From positions 1 through 64,000 of the forward strand of contig SIHQ01000022.1 in the NCBI GenBank assembly GCA_004762125.1: DNA of 64,000 bases, in the 5' to 3' direction. The position numbers and the translations under genes were made by a program. The notes under the pieces were generated by a model. The model was given only the letters and a program-made list of their open reading frames with translations. It made no database searches and was not told where the DNA came from. Shown here piece by piece: positions 1-8,272 of the stretch (position 1 is its first letter; every line of letters begins with the position of its first letter). The DNA is from Oceanospirillales bacterium. Its GTDB lineage: Bacteria; Pseudomonadota; Gammaproteobacteria; Pseudomonadales; Endozoicomonadaceae.

Positions 1-150
1 ACACCTACCTGGTTGACGTTCTACAGCGTGTCAGCCTGCATCCTGCCCGTAAAGTAGAGGAGCTGATTCCAAGAATTTGGAAGGAACGCTTCGGGAATAA
101 TCCGTTAAAATCAGATTTGGACAAGTAGGGGAAGTCCCCCCTTAATTTGT
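1..150 (+). mobile_element. 3' end of an IS66-family insertion sequence (transposase C-terminus)
   Basis: Reading from base 3 to the TAG at 126-128 gives a peptide starting TYLVDVLQRVSLHPA and ending NPLKSDLDK. This matches the conserved C-terminal tail of IS66-family transposases (the TnpC-type DDE enzyme that cuts and joins the element). Only about 41 residues are in the window; the rest lies to the left. The sequence after the stop, with a small GGGGAAGTCCCC palindrome, is probably the right end of the element, because a phage terminase reading frame resumes by about base 151. The exact terminal repeat and target duplication cannot be fixed without the left end. Confidence 0.75.
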
Positions 151-954
151 TCGGTTACCTATCAGCGCAGGGAACATTACGCAGCCGAAGTCCCATGGTG
201 GGTAGAGGTCATCACCATCGGCATTGACGTTCAGGATGATCGAATAGAGTTTGAAGTCATTGGCTGGGGCGCAGGTGAGCAAAGCTGGTCAATAAACTAT
301 GTGCGTTTATACGGCGATCTGTCCCGGCAAGGTATATGGGATGCACTCGGTGACATGCTGAAGAAAAGCTACACCCGGCAAGATGGCGTGATTATGAGTG
401 CTGCTCAAGTCTGCATCGACAGTGGTGGTCACTTCACCGATGAAGTCTATGCCTTCTGTAAAAAGCATGGTGCAGATTGGGCTATTCCCATCAAAGGATC
501 CTCGCTCGCTGGTAAACCTATAGCGACCTTTCCCAAAAATAAGAATAAAAAAGGCGTCTATCTGACCATTATCGGAACGGATACCGCCAAAGAATTGATC
601 TATCAACGCTTCCGAATATTAGAGCCAGGTGCAGGCTATTGTCACTGGCCGATCAAGGAATGCTTTGATGAAGACTACTTCAAGCAAGTCACCGCAGAAG
701 AAAAATTGAAGAAGTTCAGAAATGGCGTTCCGTTTTTCACTTGGGATGCCAAAGGCCGCAGGAACGAGGCGCTTGATTGCCGGGTTTATGGGTTGGCTGC
801 TGTGCGGATATTACAACAGCACCGTGGAATAAATCTCGAATTACTTTCTCAGCAGAGACCTGCGGCTGAAGAAGTCCTTGTCTATTCTGAGGGGCAATTG
901 CAAAAGCCTATGCAACATCGAAGAAAAGCCAAAAGTGCTTATTTAAACAACTGA
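151..954 (+). pseudogene. Phage terminase large subunit (lambda GpA type), C-terminal part, cut by IS66
   Basis: An open frame from about 151 to 954 reads through REHYAAEVPWW, GIDVQDDRIEF, VIPIKGSS-like and GVYLTIIGTDTAKELIYQRF, and ends near RRNEALDCRVYGLAA. These match the nuclease half of lambda GpA-type terminases, the motor that cuts and pumps DNA into proheads. The ATPase half is missing from the window, and the first usable GTG (301) lies inside the domain. The IS66 end directly upstream explains the truncation. The acidic residues of the nuclease (GIDVQDD, CIDSGG, NEALDC) remain, but the fragment should not package DNA. Identification is confident; whether the 5' half survives beyond the IS is unknown. 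Confidence 0.85.
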
Positions 955-966
955 GTAGGGGGATTT

Positions 967-1266
967 ATGAAACGCTTCGTTTTGACTCTGCTATTTTTCT
1001 GCTTTCTCAGTGATAGTGGCAAGACGCTGTCTCACGGTCGACCAAACCCTCATGAGTATCTAAGGGCACACCATGCTTATCTCCAGCATGTACTCCAGCT
1101 TATTTATTTTGCGCCAGATCTCATAGAGCAGTTCGTCATGCCTGTGGCCGAACGAGTATTACCTTATTTTTTGGATAGTGGGTTTGAACCAGAGCTTGCT
1201 CAATATGAAGCAGAAAGAGCGGCTGAGCAATTTTTGAGAGGGAGGCTTAATGATCTCAGAAGGTAA
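967..1266 (+). CDS. Small exported protein of unknown function
   Basis: The 99-residue product starts at ATG 967, 12 bases after the terminase stop, behind a purine-rich GTAGGGGG ribosome site. Residues 1-22 form a typical signal peptide (basic MKR, then a Leu/Phe-rich core). The mature part is rich in His, Tyr and Glu and looks helical (HAYLQHVLQLIYFAP, then an EAERAAEQF segment). I recognise no family. Its place between terminase and the head-joining gene, where lambdoid phages have no exported protein, suggests an added cargo (moron-like) gene. That role is inferred from position only. Confidence 0.55.
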   Translation: MKRFVLTLLFFCFLSDSGKTLSHGRPNPHEYLRAHHAYLQHVLQLIYFAPDLIEQFVMPVAERVLPYFLDSGFEPELAQYEAERAAEQFLRGRLNDLRR

Positions 1267-1324
1267 GTCTTACCGCGATTGAGCATTGTATCAACACTAT
1301 AGAAAGACCTGGCTTGTGCCTACC

Positions 1325-1624
1325 TCAATTGTTTTCAAAGGAATCAATACTTTCTACGGAATAAGAGTCACTAAAAATAAACTTATTCTCAGGGATGTTA
1401 ATCATATCCATGCCGAAGTACTCAAATACTTCGGCTGTAGGCAGTTTAGTAAGCATCGAATATGCAGAGTCGAAAAGCCAATAGACTGCAGTATCATGCT
1501 CAGCAATACAATCTTTCAGAACGTAGTAAGTAACGTTATTCACCAAAAACGAGTAGAACTTGTATTTATCAGCAAGCGAGCAAGAACTGCATAGACAAAG
1601 TAAAACCAATAGAAGAGCTCTCAT
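1325..1624 (-). CDS. Small exported protein or lipoprotein of unknown function
   Basis: This minus-strand gene encodes 99 residues. It begins MRALLLVLLCLCSSC, a clear signal peptide whose LCSSC could be a loose lipobox with Cys15 as the lipidated residue. A GGAGG ribosome site lies 13 bases before the ATG, rather far but strong. The rest (KYKFYSFLVNNVTYYVLKD, later EYFGMDMINIPENKF) matches no family I know. It runs against the phage genes on both sides, so it is transcribed separately, as expected of a lysogen-expressed or acquired cargo gene. The overlapping plus-strand frame of similar length lacks a signal peptide and a ribosome site. Confidence 0.5.
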   Translation of the reverse strand: MRALLLVLLCLCSSCSLADKYKFYSFLVNNVTYYVLKDCIAEHDTAVYWLFDSAYSMLTKLPTAEVFEYFGMDMINIPENKFIFSDSYSVESIDSFENN

Positions 1625-1685
1625 AATTTTTTTGTTTACCTCCGCCTGAGTATAAGAACCGACTAAATCACTTTGGAACTAAATT

Positions 1686-1886
1686 ATGGTAACCGAAGAA
1701 GAGTATCGATCTTTAAAGCGAGCTGTACTGCTACGTGAGTCAAGAGTAGTTGAGTTTGACGGGCAGAGAATAGAATATGCCAGCTTCGGAGAAATGGAGC
1801 GCCGCTTACGCATGATTGAGCGTGAATTGGTCAAAGGTCAGAAACGGCCAAAGCAATACGGCATCTATTCATCAAAAGGACTTTGA
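1686..1886 (+). CDS. gpW-like phage head-tail joining protein
   Basis: The 66-residue product ends three bases before the portal gene. In size, position and pattern (charged N-terminal helix, VVEFDGQRIEYASFG beta hairpin, then the helix EMERRLRMIERELV) it resembles lambda gpW, which docks on the portal after DNA filling and prepares the head for tail attachment. The C-terminal tail is basic (KGQKRPKQYGIYSSKGL), as in the family. The assignment rests on synteny (terminase, gpW, portal) and the short similar core. Confidence 0.65.
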   Translation: MVTEEEYRSLKRAVLLRESRVVEFDGQRIEYASFGEMERRLRMIERELVKGQKRPKQYGIYSSKGL

Positions 1887-1889
1887 TCA

Positions 1890-3386
1890 ATGGGGCTTCT
1901 ATCTACAGCCAAGCGCATTTTTGCGCCTCGCAATGCAGCCTATAGCGCAGCAGGAGAAGGCCGCAGAACCAAGAGCTGGTATGCGCCTTCCCTGTCTGCG
2001 AACCGGGCTATTATCGCTGACCTTGGCAAGCTGATTAATCGTTCAAGAGCGGCGATCAGAAACGATCCTTGGGCAAGCAGCGGTATTGTAAAACTGGTCA
2101 GTAATATTATCGGCAAAGGCATAACACCCAAGTCGCTAATTGAAGACGATGATTTACGGGATCAGGTTCAGGTACTTTTTCAGGAGTGGTCCAACGAATT
2201 CGACGCTGACGGACTTCTCAGTTTTACCGGACAGCAATCGCTGGTTACCCGAGCCATGCTCGAAGGCGGTGAATGCTTTATTCGATTAAGACCCCGCAGG
2301 CCGGAAGACAATCTAGCCGTACCGCTACAGCTTCAGATCGTTGAATCCGAGTATGTCCCTATCTCCTATAACAAAACCCTTGATAACGGCCATACGATCA
2401 AAGCGGGTATCGAATTCAATAAAATAGGCCGACGTGTCGCCTATTGGATGCACACAGAACACCCCGCCGAATTCAGCTTTGACAGCAGTAAGCTTGTGCG
2501 AGTCAAAGCAGAAGGTGTGCTCCATGTGTTTGAAGCTTTGCGTCCCGGTCAATTACGTGGCCAGCCTGTACTGACTCAGATATTAATCAGGCTCTATCAC
2601 CTTGATAAGTTCGATGATGCAACGTTACTGCGTCAGGAAATAGCCAACCTGTTTGCTGGTTTCATCAAGAAGCCTTCACCGGAACAGGACCCCATTGATC
2701 CACTGACGGGCAAGCCCCTTGAGTACGATCAGAATGGTTCGGCCATGGTCGCTCTGGAACCTGGCATTATGCAGGAGCTATCACACGGTGAAGATGTCGA
2801 GTTTTCAAATCCTCCGGGAACTGGCAACGACTATCCCAACTTTATGCGTCAACAGCTAATGGCAATAGCCGCCGGTATAGGTCTGCCGTTTGAGTTGCTA
2901 TCCGGCGATATGAAAGGCGTCAGTGACAGAGCCTTACGGCTGATCCTCAATGAGTTCCGTCGGCGCATTCAGCAAATTCAGAACAACCAGATCATTTTTC
3001 AATTCTGCCGTCCGGTCTGGAATCGCTGGATGGATTTAGCGGTGTTGAGTGGCGCTGTCTCTGCGCCTGACTATTCAACCAACAAGCGCAGCTATCGTCG
3101 GGTGAAATGGATTGCTCACGGCTGGCCTTACATGCACCCGGTTCAAGATATGCAGGCTCAGAAAATGGCTGTCAGAAGCGGATTCAAATCACGTTCAGAA
3201 GTGGTCAGCGAACAGGGCTTTGATAGTGAGCAGATTGATGAAGAGAATGCTGCTGATAATCGGAGAGCAGATAGCCATGACTTGAAATATGACAGTGATT
3301 CAAGGGACTCTTTATTGCCAAAGACAGAAACAGAAGAAACTGAAGCCGACAAAACTCTCATAAAGGACGACAAAGATGAGTCATAA
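1890..3386 (+). CDS. Phage portal protein, lambda gpB family
   Basis: This 498-residue protein has the usual length for the lambda portal family. It forms the dodecameric channel at the capsid vertex through which DNA enters and leaves. Typical family stretches are visible: ARAAIRNDPWASSGI-like (SRAAIRNDPWASSGIVKLV), GECFIRLRPR near residue 130, and the C-terminal DRALRLILNEFRRRIQ and QFCRPVWNRWMD. The last 60 residues are acidic and low in complexity, which is normal. It starts 3 bases after the gpW-like gene and overlaps the protease gene by 11 bases, so the three are translationally coupled. The gene itself looks intact. Confidence 0.93.
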   Translation: MGLLSTAKRIFAPRNAAYSAAGEGRRTKSWYAPSLSANRAIIADLGKLINRSRAAIRNDPWASSGIVKLVSNIIGKGITPKSLIEDDDLRDQVQVLFQEWSNEFDADGLLSFTGQQSLVTRAMLEGGECFIRLRPRRPEDNLAVPLQLQIVESEYVPISYNKTLDNGHTIKAGIEFNKIGRRVAYWMHTEHPAEFSFDSSKLVRVKAEGVLHVFEALRPGQLRGQPVLTQILIRLYHLDKFDDATLLRQEIANLFAGFIKKPSPEQDPIDPLTGKPLEYDQNGSAMVALEPGIMQELSHGEDVEFSNPPGTGNDYPNFMRQQLMAIAAGIGLPFELLSGDMKGVSDRALRLILNEFRRRIQQIQNNQIIFQFCRPVWNRWMDLAVLSGAVSAPDYSTNKRSYRRVKWIAHGWPYMHPVQDMQAQKMAVRSGFKSRSEVVSEQGFDSEQIDEENAADNRRADSHDLKYDSDSRDSLLPKTETEETEADKTLIKDDKDES

Positions 3387-4434
3387 CAGACAGTGGTTTA
3401 CCTTCAAGAACATGGACAGCGAAAAGCCTGAGCTGTTTATCTACGATGATATTGATGACTGGTACGGTATTTCGGCGCAAGGCATTGTCGATCAGATCAA
3501 GGATATCAAAGCAGCAGATATTGATGTGCGTATTAACTGCCGGAGTGGAATGGTCTTTGAAGGCACTGCTATCTATAACGCTCTGCGACTGCACAAGGCT
3601 AATGTTCATATCAGCATTGAAGGACTGGCAGCGAGTATTGCCACAGTGATTGCCATGGCCGGTGATACTGTCACTATCGCTGAAAATGCCATGATGATGA
3701 TTCACAACCCCTATGGCTGGGCGTCCGGTGATGCCAAGGATATGCGAAAGACTGCGGAGGCAATGGATAAGATTGCTGACAGTATCGCTGTTTCCTATAC
3801 AGCGAGAACCGGAAAAACGCTGGATGAAATGAAAGCGTTGATGGAAGAGGAAACATGGTTCACCGCAGCTGAAGCCCTTGAAATAGGTTTGGTTGATCAA
3901 GTGGATGAACCTGTTAAAGCCGCTGCCTGCTTCGATCTGACCATGTTCAATAATACGCCTGAAAACTTTATGAGCAGGCCAGAGTCAAAACAGGAACCGA
4001 AGCAGAAAAAAGAACCGCAAGGCAAAGAAAAGACTGAAACAGAAAACAGCCAGGTCACTAAAACTAATACGAAATCAAGCCCGAAAGTAGAAGTGGATTC
4101 AGCCTTTAATATCGCGGACCTTTGTAATAAAGCGGGCTACCCTGAAAAAGCTGCTGCTTTCCTGAAAGCCAAGCTGACTGAAGAGCAGGTAAAGAATCGC
4201 TTGGCTGATTTCGATGAAATCAAGAATCTTTGCAAGACCGCTAACTTGGCGGATAAAGCGACAGACTTCATCAAAAATGACACAGCGATTGATGAAGTCA
4301 GAAATGAGTTATTTAAGCTGTTAACCGCCGATGATAAAACCATCGACAACTCTTTGACCCCGAAAAATCAGGGGTTAAAAACCACGGCCTCTATTGATAC
4401 GCAAGCGATTTACAGCAAGCGCAATCAAGCCTGA
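3376..4434 (+). CDS. ClpP-like phage prohead (head maturation) protease
   Basis: The 352-residue protein belongs to the S14/S49-like head proteases that replace lambda gpC. They trim scaffold and portal during prohead maturation. Residues 1-185 carry the ClpP fold: GMVFEGTAIYNALR, the nucleophile region GLAASIATVIAMAG (catalytic Ser near residue 87), then MMMIHNP with the likely catalytic His. A charged linker full of Lys, Glu and Gln (about 195-235) leads to a C-terminal part with two similar helical repeats (around LCNKAGYPEKAAAFLKAKLT and LCKTANLADKATDFIKN). Such a part may act as scaffold, as lambda Nu3 does from the end of gpC. The gene appears intact. Confidence 0.88.
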   Translation: MSHNRQWFTFKNMDSEKPELFIYDDIDDWYGISAQGIVDQIKDIKAADIDVRINCRSGMVFEGTAIYNALRLHKANVHISIEGLAASIATVIAMAGDTVTIAENAMMMIHNPYGWASGDAKDMRKTAEAMDKIADSIAVSYTARTGKTLDEMKALMEEETWFTAAEALEIGLVDQVDEPVKAAACFDLTMFNNTPENFMSRPESKQEPKQKKEPQGKEKTETENSQVTKTNTKSSPKVEVDSAFNIADLCNKAGYPEKAAAFLKAKLTEEQVKNRLADFDEIKNLCKTANLADKATDFIKNDTAIDEVRNELFKLLTADDKTIDNSLTPKNQGLKTTASIDTQAIYSKRNQA

Positions 4435-4495
4435 ACCTTACCCCTACCCCGTAACCCTGTCTCTGAAAAACCAATCCAATAAAAGGATTTTAATT

Positions 4496-4861
4496 ATGAG
4501 CGTCAAGACTGAATCGCTGCACACTGGCGAATTTTTGGTATCCGAAGGCAATAACAGAATCAGCCGTGAGCAAGTAGCACTGGCTGGCAATCTGAATATG
4601 CTGCCCGGCACCGTTGTCGGCAAAACGGCTGATGATGTATATAGCCCGGTGAATCCCGCCGCTGATGACGGAACTGAAGTCGCCGCAGGTGTGTTGTACG
4701 CAGGAAAAATGACCGATGCCAGTGGTGGTAATGGCGTCATCATTGCCCGACTCGCTGAAGTCGTTGAAAGCCTGCTGGTATGGCCTGATGGCATTGCCGA
4801 TGAAGATAAAGCCGCGGCTGTAGAGCAGCTGGCTGGACTCGACATTATCACCCGCAGCTAA
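4496..4861 (+). CDS. Phage head decoration protein (gpD family)
   Basis: The product is 121 residues. ATG 4496 is chosen because it follows an AAAAGGA ribosome site and gives the family's usual length; the frame is open further upstream but overlaps the protease gene. The sequence MSVKTESLHTGEFLVSEGN, then RISREQVAL and LPGTVVGK, matches lambda gpD-like decoration proteins, trimers that clamp the expanded capsid shell. The end AVEQLAGLDIITR is also typical. It sits between protease and major capsid genes, exactly as in lambda-type modules. Confidence 0.85.
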   Translation: MSVKTESLHTGEFLVSEGNNRISREQVALAGNLNMLPGTVVGKTADDVYSPVNPAADDGTEVAAGVLYAGKMTDASGGNGVIIARLAEVVESLLVWPDGIADEDKAAAVEQLAGLDIITRS

Positions 4862-4931
4862 CCCCTCTTTCACATCGTATACCACAACCCTCTTACAGCA
4901 CATTTAAACCAGTTATCAGGGAGATAACATA

Positions 4932-5624
4932 ATGGGACTTTTGGATATCTTTAATGACGATGCTTTCAGTCTGGTCAGCCTGACAGCAGCGATCAATGAG
5001 CAGGACTACAAGCCCGGCAGACTCGGTGAGCTTGGCCTGTTTGAAGAAAGCGGCATTTCAACCACTACCGCTATCGTAGAAAGCCAAGGCAGTATTCTTC
5101 GTCTGCTGAGTTCCAAGGAACGTGGCGCACCCGGCACTCAAGCCAAAGACGGCAAACGCAAGGTCCGCAGCTTTGTGATTCCGCATATTCCTCATGACAG
5201 CACTGTTCTGGCTGATGAAGTTCAGAACGTTCGTGAGTTTGGCAGCGAAGACGCATTGAAAGGCGTTCAGTCTGTGGTCAATGGTCGTCTTATGCAGATG
5301 TCGGGCAACCACGAACTGACCCTTGAGCACCTGCGCTTGGGTGCGCTGAAAGGCGTTATTGTCGATGGTGACGGCAGCACTGTTCTGTATAACCTGTTCG
5401 ATGAGTTTGGTGTAACCCAGCAGACTCACAGCTTTAAGTTCAGTGACAAGACTACTGATGTGCGTATTCAGGGCGTCAAAGCCCGTCGTAAGGTCGAGTC
5501 AGCCCTTGGAGCGCACCCTTATAGCGGTCTTCGTGCGCTCTGCGGTGCTAATTTCTACGATGGTCTGGTAGGGCATGAGCAAACCAAAGAAGCCTATCAA
5601 CCTGCGGCCAAGAGCTGTAGTTAA
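4932..5624 (+). pseudogene. Phage major capsid protein (gpE family), C-terminally truncated
   Basis: The 230-residue frame begins after a GGGAG ribosome site. It has family blocks such as LTAAINEQDYKPGRLGELGLF, SFVIPHIPHDSTVLADEVQN and ALCGANFYDGLVGHEQTKEAY. Lambda gpE-type capsid proteins are about 340 residues; the part after the KEAYQ block, over 100 residues, is missing and replaced by PAAKSCS and a stop. Only about 40 bases separate that stop from a strong terminator, so there is no room for the lost part in another frame. A deletion is more likely than a frameshift. The shell protein should not assemble, so the prophage is defective. Confidence 0.85.
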
Positions 5625-5661
5625 ACTGAAAATGACCTGATCGGTCATTATGCGGTTCCAG

Positions 5662-5695
5662 CCCCTGTAGATTTTTCTATAGGGGTTGTTTTTTT
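5662..5695 (+). terminator. Rho-independent terminator behind the truncated capsid gene
   Basis: A 10-base stem CCCCTGTAGA / TCTATAGGGG (one G-T wobble) with a TTTT loop is followed by TTGTTTTTTT. A small separate palindrome (AATGACC / GGTCATT, about 5630-5648) lies just upstream. A strong terminator between capsid and head-tail genes is not expected in a working phage late operon. Confidence 0.85.
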
Positions 5696-5722
5696 ACGTC
5701 ATCAGAATAAAAGGCATCACCG

Positions 5723-6016
5723 ATGCAAGATGAATTTTCACGCCTTTCCAGAACGGTTCTTGATACATTCGGCAAGCCTATTGTTATTTTAAAAGAAGAT
5801 GGCAGCCTTATTGATTCAGTCGCCATTATAAAAAAAGAGTTAGTCACTACCGGGCAGTTTGAACACCTTATTGAAGAAACTTTAGTGGCTACGCTTGATG
5901 ACAGTATTCATTTAAGCCGTGGTGACATTCTTGAAAGAGACGGTCATCAATGGGCTATTGACCGTCGTCTATCGGTCAGTGGTCATTTGAGCAAATGGAA
6001 TATCTATGAAAATTGA
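5723..6016 (+). CDS. gpFII-like phage head-tail attachment protein
   Basis: The product is 97 residues. Length, position after the capsid gene and a beta-rich pattern (KPIVILKEDGS, VTTGQFEHLIEETLVATLDD, LSRGDILERDGHQWAIDRR) fit the gpFII / head-tail attachment family, which caps the portal-gpW complex so the tail can dock. It ends inside the start of the next gene with an 11-base overlap, typical of translational coupling. The family call is based on pattern and synteny; I cannot align it here. Confidence 0.6.
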   Translation: MQDEFSRLSRTVLDTFGKPIVILKEDGSLIDSVAIIKKELVTTGQFEHLIEETLVATLDDSIHLSRGDILERDGHQWAIDRRLSVSGHLSKWNIYEN

Positions 6017-6591
6017 AGTCAGTGTCAGTGATGATATTGATGCCATATCGCAACTCTTCAAAGATTCCCCTGCCAAGACCAGAAAAGCCATTAACAGAGC
6101 CTTAAGAAACGTCAGCCGCTTTGTAGAAAGAAGCGTATACCGGGAAATAGCCAGCGATATATCAGTGACTCAAAAGGTACTGAAAGAGCTTGGTCGCATA
6201 ACCGTCCGACTCTATGAGCCATCCAGAAACAGTAACGCTGACTTTGCTCTGATTATCTGGATCGGCACCTACAACATAGCGGCGCATAAATTGGGTAAGC
6301 CGGTTCAAACGGCGAAAGGCGTCAAAACAGGCAAGCATTTTTGGGACGGTGCAACCCTTGGGGTCGCCTAAAGAACTGGTTTTTAAACGTCGCCCAGAAT
6401 GGACACACAAGTATCAACGATCAAAACGATCAGGCCGCATGATGTATATGGGACTGCCTCTTGAAAAGCAGAGCTTGCCCATTTATGCACAAGCCAGGTC
6501 AGTAGTGGAAAAGATCATTCCAGAAGTATTAGAGCGGTTTTCAACTCAATTACATCGGGAAATAAACTATGCCTTCAACATCGAATCCTGA
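6006..6591 (+). pseudogene. gpZ-like phage minor tail protein, broken by a one-base frameshift
   Basis: Two frames together make one lambda gpZ-like protein of about 195 residues, close to the family length. The first (6006-6371, 121 residues) reads KTRKAINRALRNVSRFVERSVYREIA and ends DGATLGVA-stop. The second continues in the +1 frame as LGSPKELVFKRRPEWT and ends FSTQLHREINYAFNIES at 6591. Deleting one G from the GGGG run at 6360-6363 restores DGATLGSPKELVFKR. gpZ-like proteins help tail completion at the head-tail interface. An assembly error in the G run is possible. Otherwise this is another inactivating lesion in the prophage. Confidence 0.8.
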
Positions 6592-6991
6592 TGCGCTTGT
6601 TGTTGATGCTCTCATTCTTGAGAAACTGATCGAACATTTAAAACAGATCACTCCGAAAGTTTTTCTTGGCTATTCGGCCTCTGGATTAGAAAGGCCGTTA
6701 TTGCCTGCCATTCTGCTTGATCTGGAATCCATCAGTGAGGACAGCCGTCAGGGAACCAAGGCGAAGTGTTCTATGAGGATTAATATCAGCCTTGTCGAAA
6801 GTACGGATGCAGAAACGACCTATCGCCTATTGGCGTTAAATGATGCAGTACGAAACCTGTTTGCAGAGAATAATCGACCCTTCCCCGCAGTAAGAAAGCT
6901 GTCCATCAGCGAAACGCAGTTTGATATATCCCCCAACAATAGTCATTTCTCGTTTGCAGATATGACATTGGTTCTTGAAGTCGTTAAGTGA
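6569..6991 (+). CDS. gpU-like phage tail terminator protein
   Basis: The 140-residue product lies between the gpZ-like and tail-tube genes, the lambda position of gpU, which caps the tail tube and joins it to the head. The pattern fits: an N-terminal helix (ILEKLIEHLKQITPKVFLGY), central strands (LLPAILLDLESIS), and the ending FSFADMTLVLEVVK, similar to the ADLTYVI-type end of gpU. It overlaps the preceding frame by 23 bases and appears intact. The call is moderate because sequence similarity in this family is low. Confidence 0.6.
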   Translation: MPSTSNPDALVVDALILEKLIEHLKQITPKVFLGYSASGLERPLLPAILLDLESISEDSRQGTKAKCSMRINISLVESTDAETTYRLLALNDAVRNLFAENNRPFPAVRKLSISETQFDISPNNSHFSFADMTLVLEVVK

Positions 6992-7019
6992 TCTGACTTG
7001 CTCAAAAAGGAGACTCGCA

Positions 7020-7763
7020 ATGTCAACCGTAGACCGTAGTTTTATCGGTGCAGGAAGCATCTACCTACAGCCCCATGATAAATCCGCTCCGTTGTTGCCT
7101 ATCGGTAACGTGAGTGAATTTAATTTCAGCTTTGAGGAAGACAAAAAAGAGCTGAAAAATTATCTGGGCGGTGGTGGCAACCGAAACACCATCAGCCGGA
7201 TTTCAGGTATCACCGCCAGCGTGGTCGCTCACGACTTTACGGCTGATAATATCTCGCTGGCGTTGCGTGGTAGCGTTAGTGCTGCCGGAACCGTAGCGAT
7301 CAGTGCTGAAGAGCATCCATCACACGGCGTTGATGGCGAACTGATTCCCTTTAAGTTCATGCCTGATCAAGCACAAACTATTACGCTCAGTGATGGTGCT
7401 GATGTCGCTCTGGAAGCTGGAACAGATTATGAGCTGACTCAATCCGGTATTAAGGTAATTGGAACTGGTGAGATAGGTGCCAATGGCATAAAGGCAACGT
7501 ATACGCCGCTCAGCTCCAACCTAATTCAGGCTCTGGTGGAATCCGGACGTGAGTTCACTTTATTTATGGAAGGCTTGAATGATGCTCAGGAAGGTCTATC
7601 TTTTAATATTCGTGTGCATCGGGTGAAGTTTTCACCGGTGCAAAATTTGGGCTTTATCTCGGATGATTTTGCCAGTATCCCATTGCAACTTGATGTCTTG
7701 GCTGATTCTAGTCTGTCCGAATCTGGCTTGAGTGCCTTTCTGCAAATTGATTTAGCAACCTGA
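7020..7763 (+). CDS. Phage major tail tube protein (gpV-like)
   Basis: The start is set at ATG 7020, which follows AAGGAG by a proper spacing; an in-frame ATG at 6975 would overlap the previous gene. The 247-residue product starts STVDRSFIGAGSIYLQP and contains LLPIGNVSEFNFSFEEDKKELKNY, then NTISRISGITASVVAHDF. This matches the tail tube proteins of siphophages whose hexameric rings stack into the tail. The second half, with a Gly-rich beta region (SDGADVALEAGTDYEL), is also usual. The gene looks intact. Confidence 0.8.
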   Translation: MSTVDRSFIGAGSIYLQPHDKSAPLLPIGNVSEFNFSFEEDKKELKNYLGGGGNRNTISRISGITASVVAHDFTADNISLALRGSVSAAGTVAISAEEHPSHGVDGELIPFKFMPDQAQTITLSDGADVALEAGTDYELTQSGIKVIGTGEIGANGIKATYTPLSSNLIQALVESGREFTLFMEGLNDAQEGLSFNIRVHRVKFSPVQNLGFISDDFASIPLQLDVLADSSLSESGLSAFLQIDLAT

Positions 7764-7777
7764 AAAGAATTATAGAA

Positions 7778-7993
7778 ATGCTGTCCGCTGCTGAGTTTGT
7801 CGATTTTTATCCATTATTTAGTGGTGTTATTAACCAAATGGTTGTTTGTGGTTATGCCTTGGCTGATCAGATTGCATCATTTGCACTAAATAATGACAGT
7901 TTTGCAAAATTCGCTGAGTTTGCTGTAAAAGGCAAAGAATACGAGGAAGCAGTTGGTGTGTTAGAAATGTATTACACATACCTTCACAAATAA
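7778..7993 (+). CDS. Small hypothetical protein after the tail tube gene
   Basis: The 71-residue product follows the tail tube gene by 14 bases. It is hydrophobic in the middle (PLFSGVINQMVVCGYALADQIASFAL), and its C-terminal half is helical and charged (KEYEEAVGVLEMYYTYLHK). In lambda the tail assembly chaperones G and GT occupy this place. This protein is only half that length and I cannot show homology. The ribosome site is weak. It may be a chaperone remnant or an unrelated insert. Confidence 0.4.
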   Translation: MLSAAEFVDFYPLFSGVINQMVVCGYALADQIASFALNNDSFAKFAEFAVKGKEYEEAVGVLEMYYTYLHK

Positions 7994-8272
7994 CATGTGC
8001 CTTATAGAATGAGTAGGTAAAAAATACGTATCCATGGACTTTTCTTTTGCAGTGGGATTTTAGGAATCATATCCCATATTGTGTAGCTTTCTGGATAATC
8101 ATGTCATTCAGCATGACCCGATGCTAAGCGTGAGAATAGTTGTTGCAGCTATTGCTAATCCATGGTTTGCATGGATAGCAAATATTCATGCTGCAGGTGA
8201 AAACCCTATAACCATTCTTGAACAAATACTCCAAGACCTTCCTTAGATCAGTAATAATCAATGGACTGAATC
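7994..8272. other. Degenerate gap between tail tube and tape measure remnant
   Basis: No convincing gene is present. A 41-codon open frame at 8121-8246 (plus strand) reads MLSVRIVVAAIANPWFAWIA and ends ITILEQILQDLP. Its position, just before the tape measure start, is where the tail assembly chaperone ends in lambda-type phages. It has no clear ribosome site and could be a scrap of that gene. The rest is AT-rich and featureless to my reading. Confidence 0.4.

Noticed and set aside
1286-1594. Plus-strand frame of 102 codons opposite the small exported protein
   Set aside because: It lacks a ribosome site and signal, while the minus-strand frame has both GGAGG and a signal peptide.
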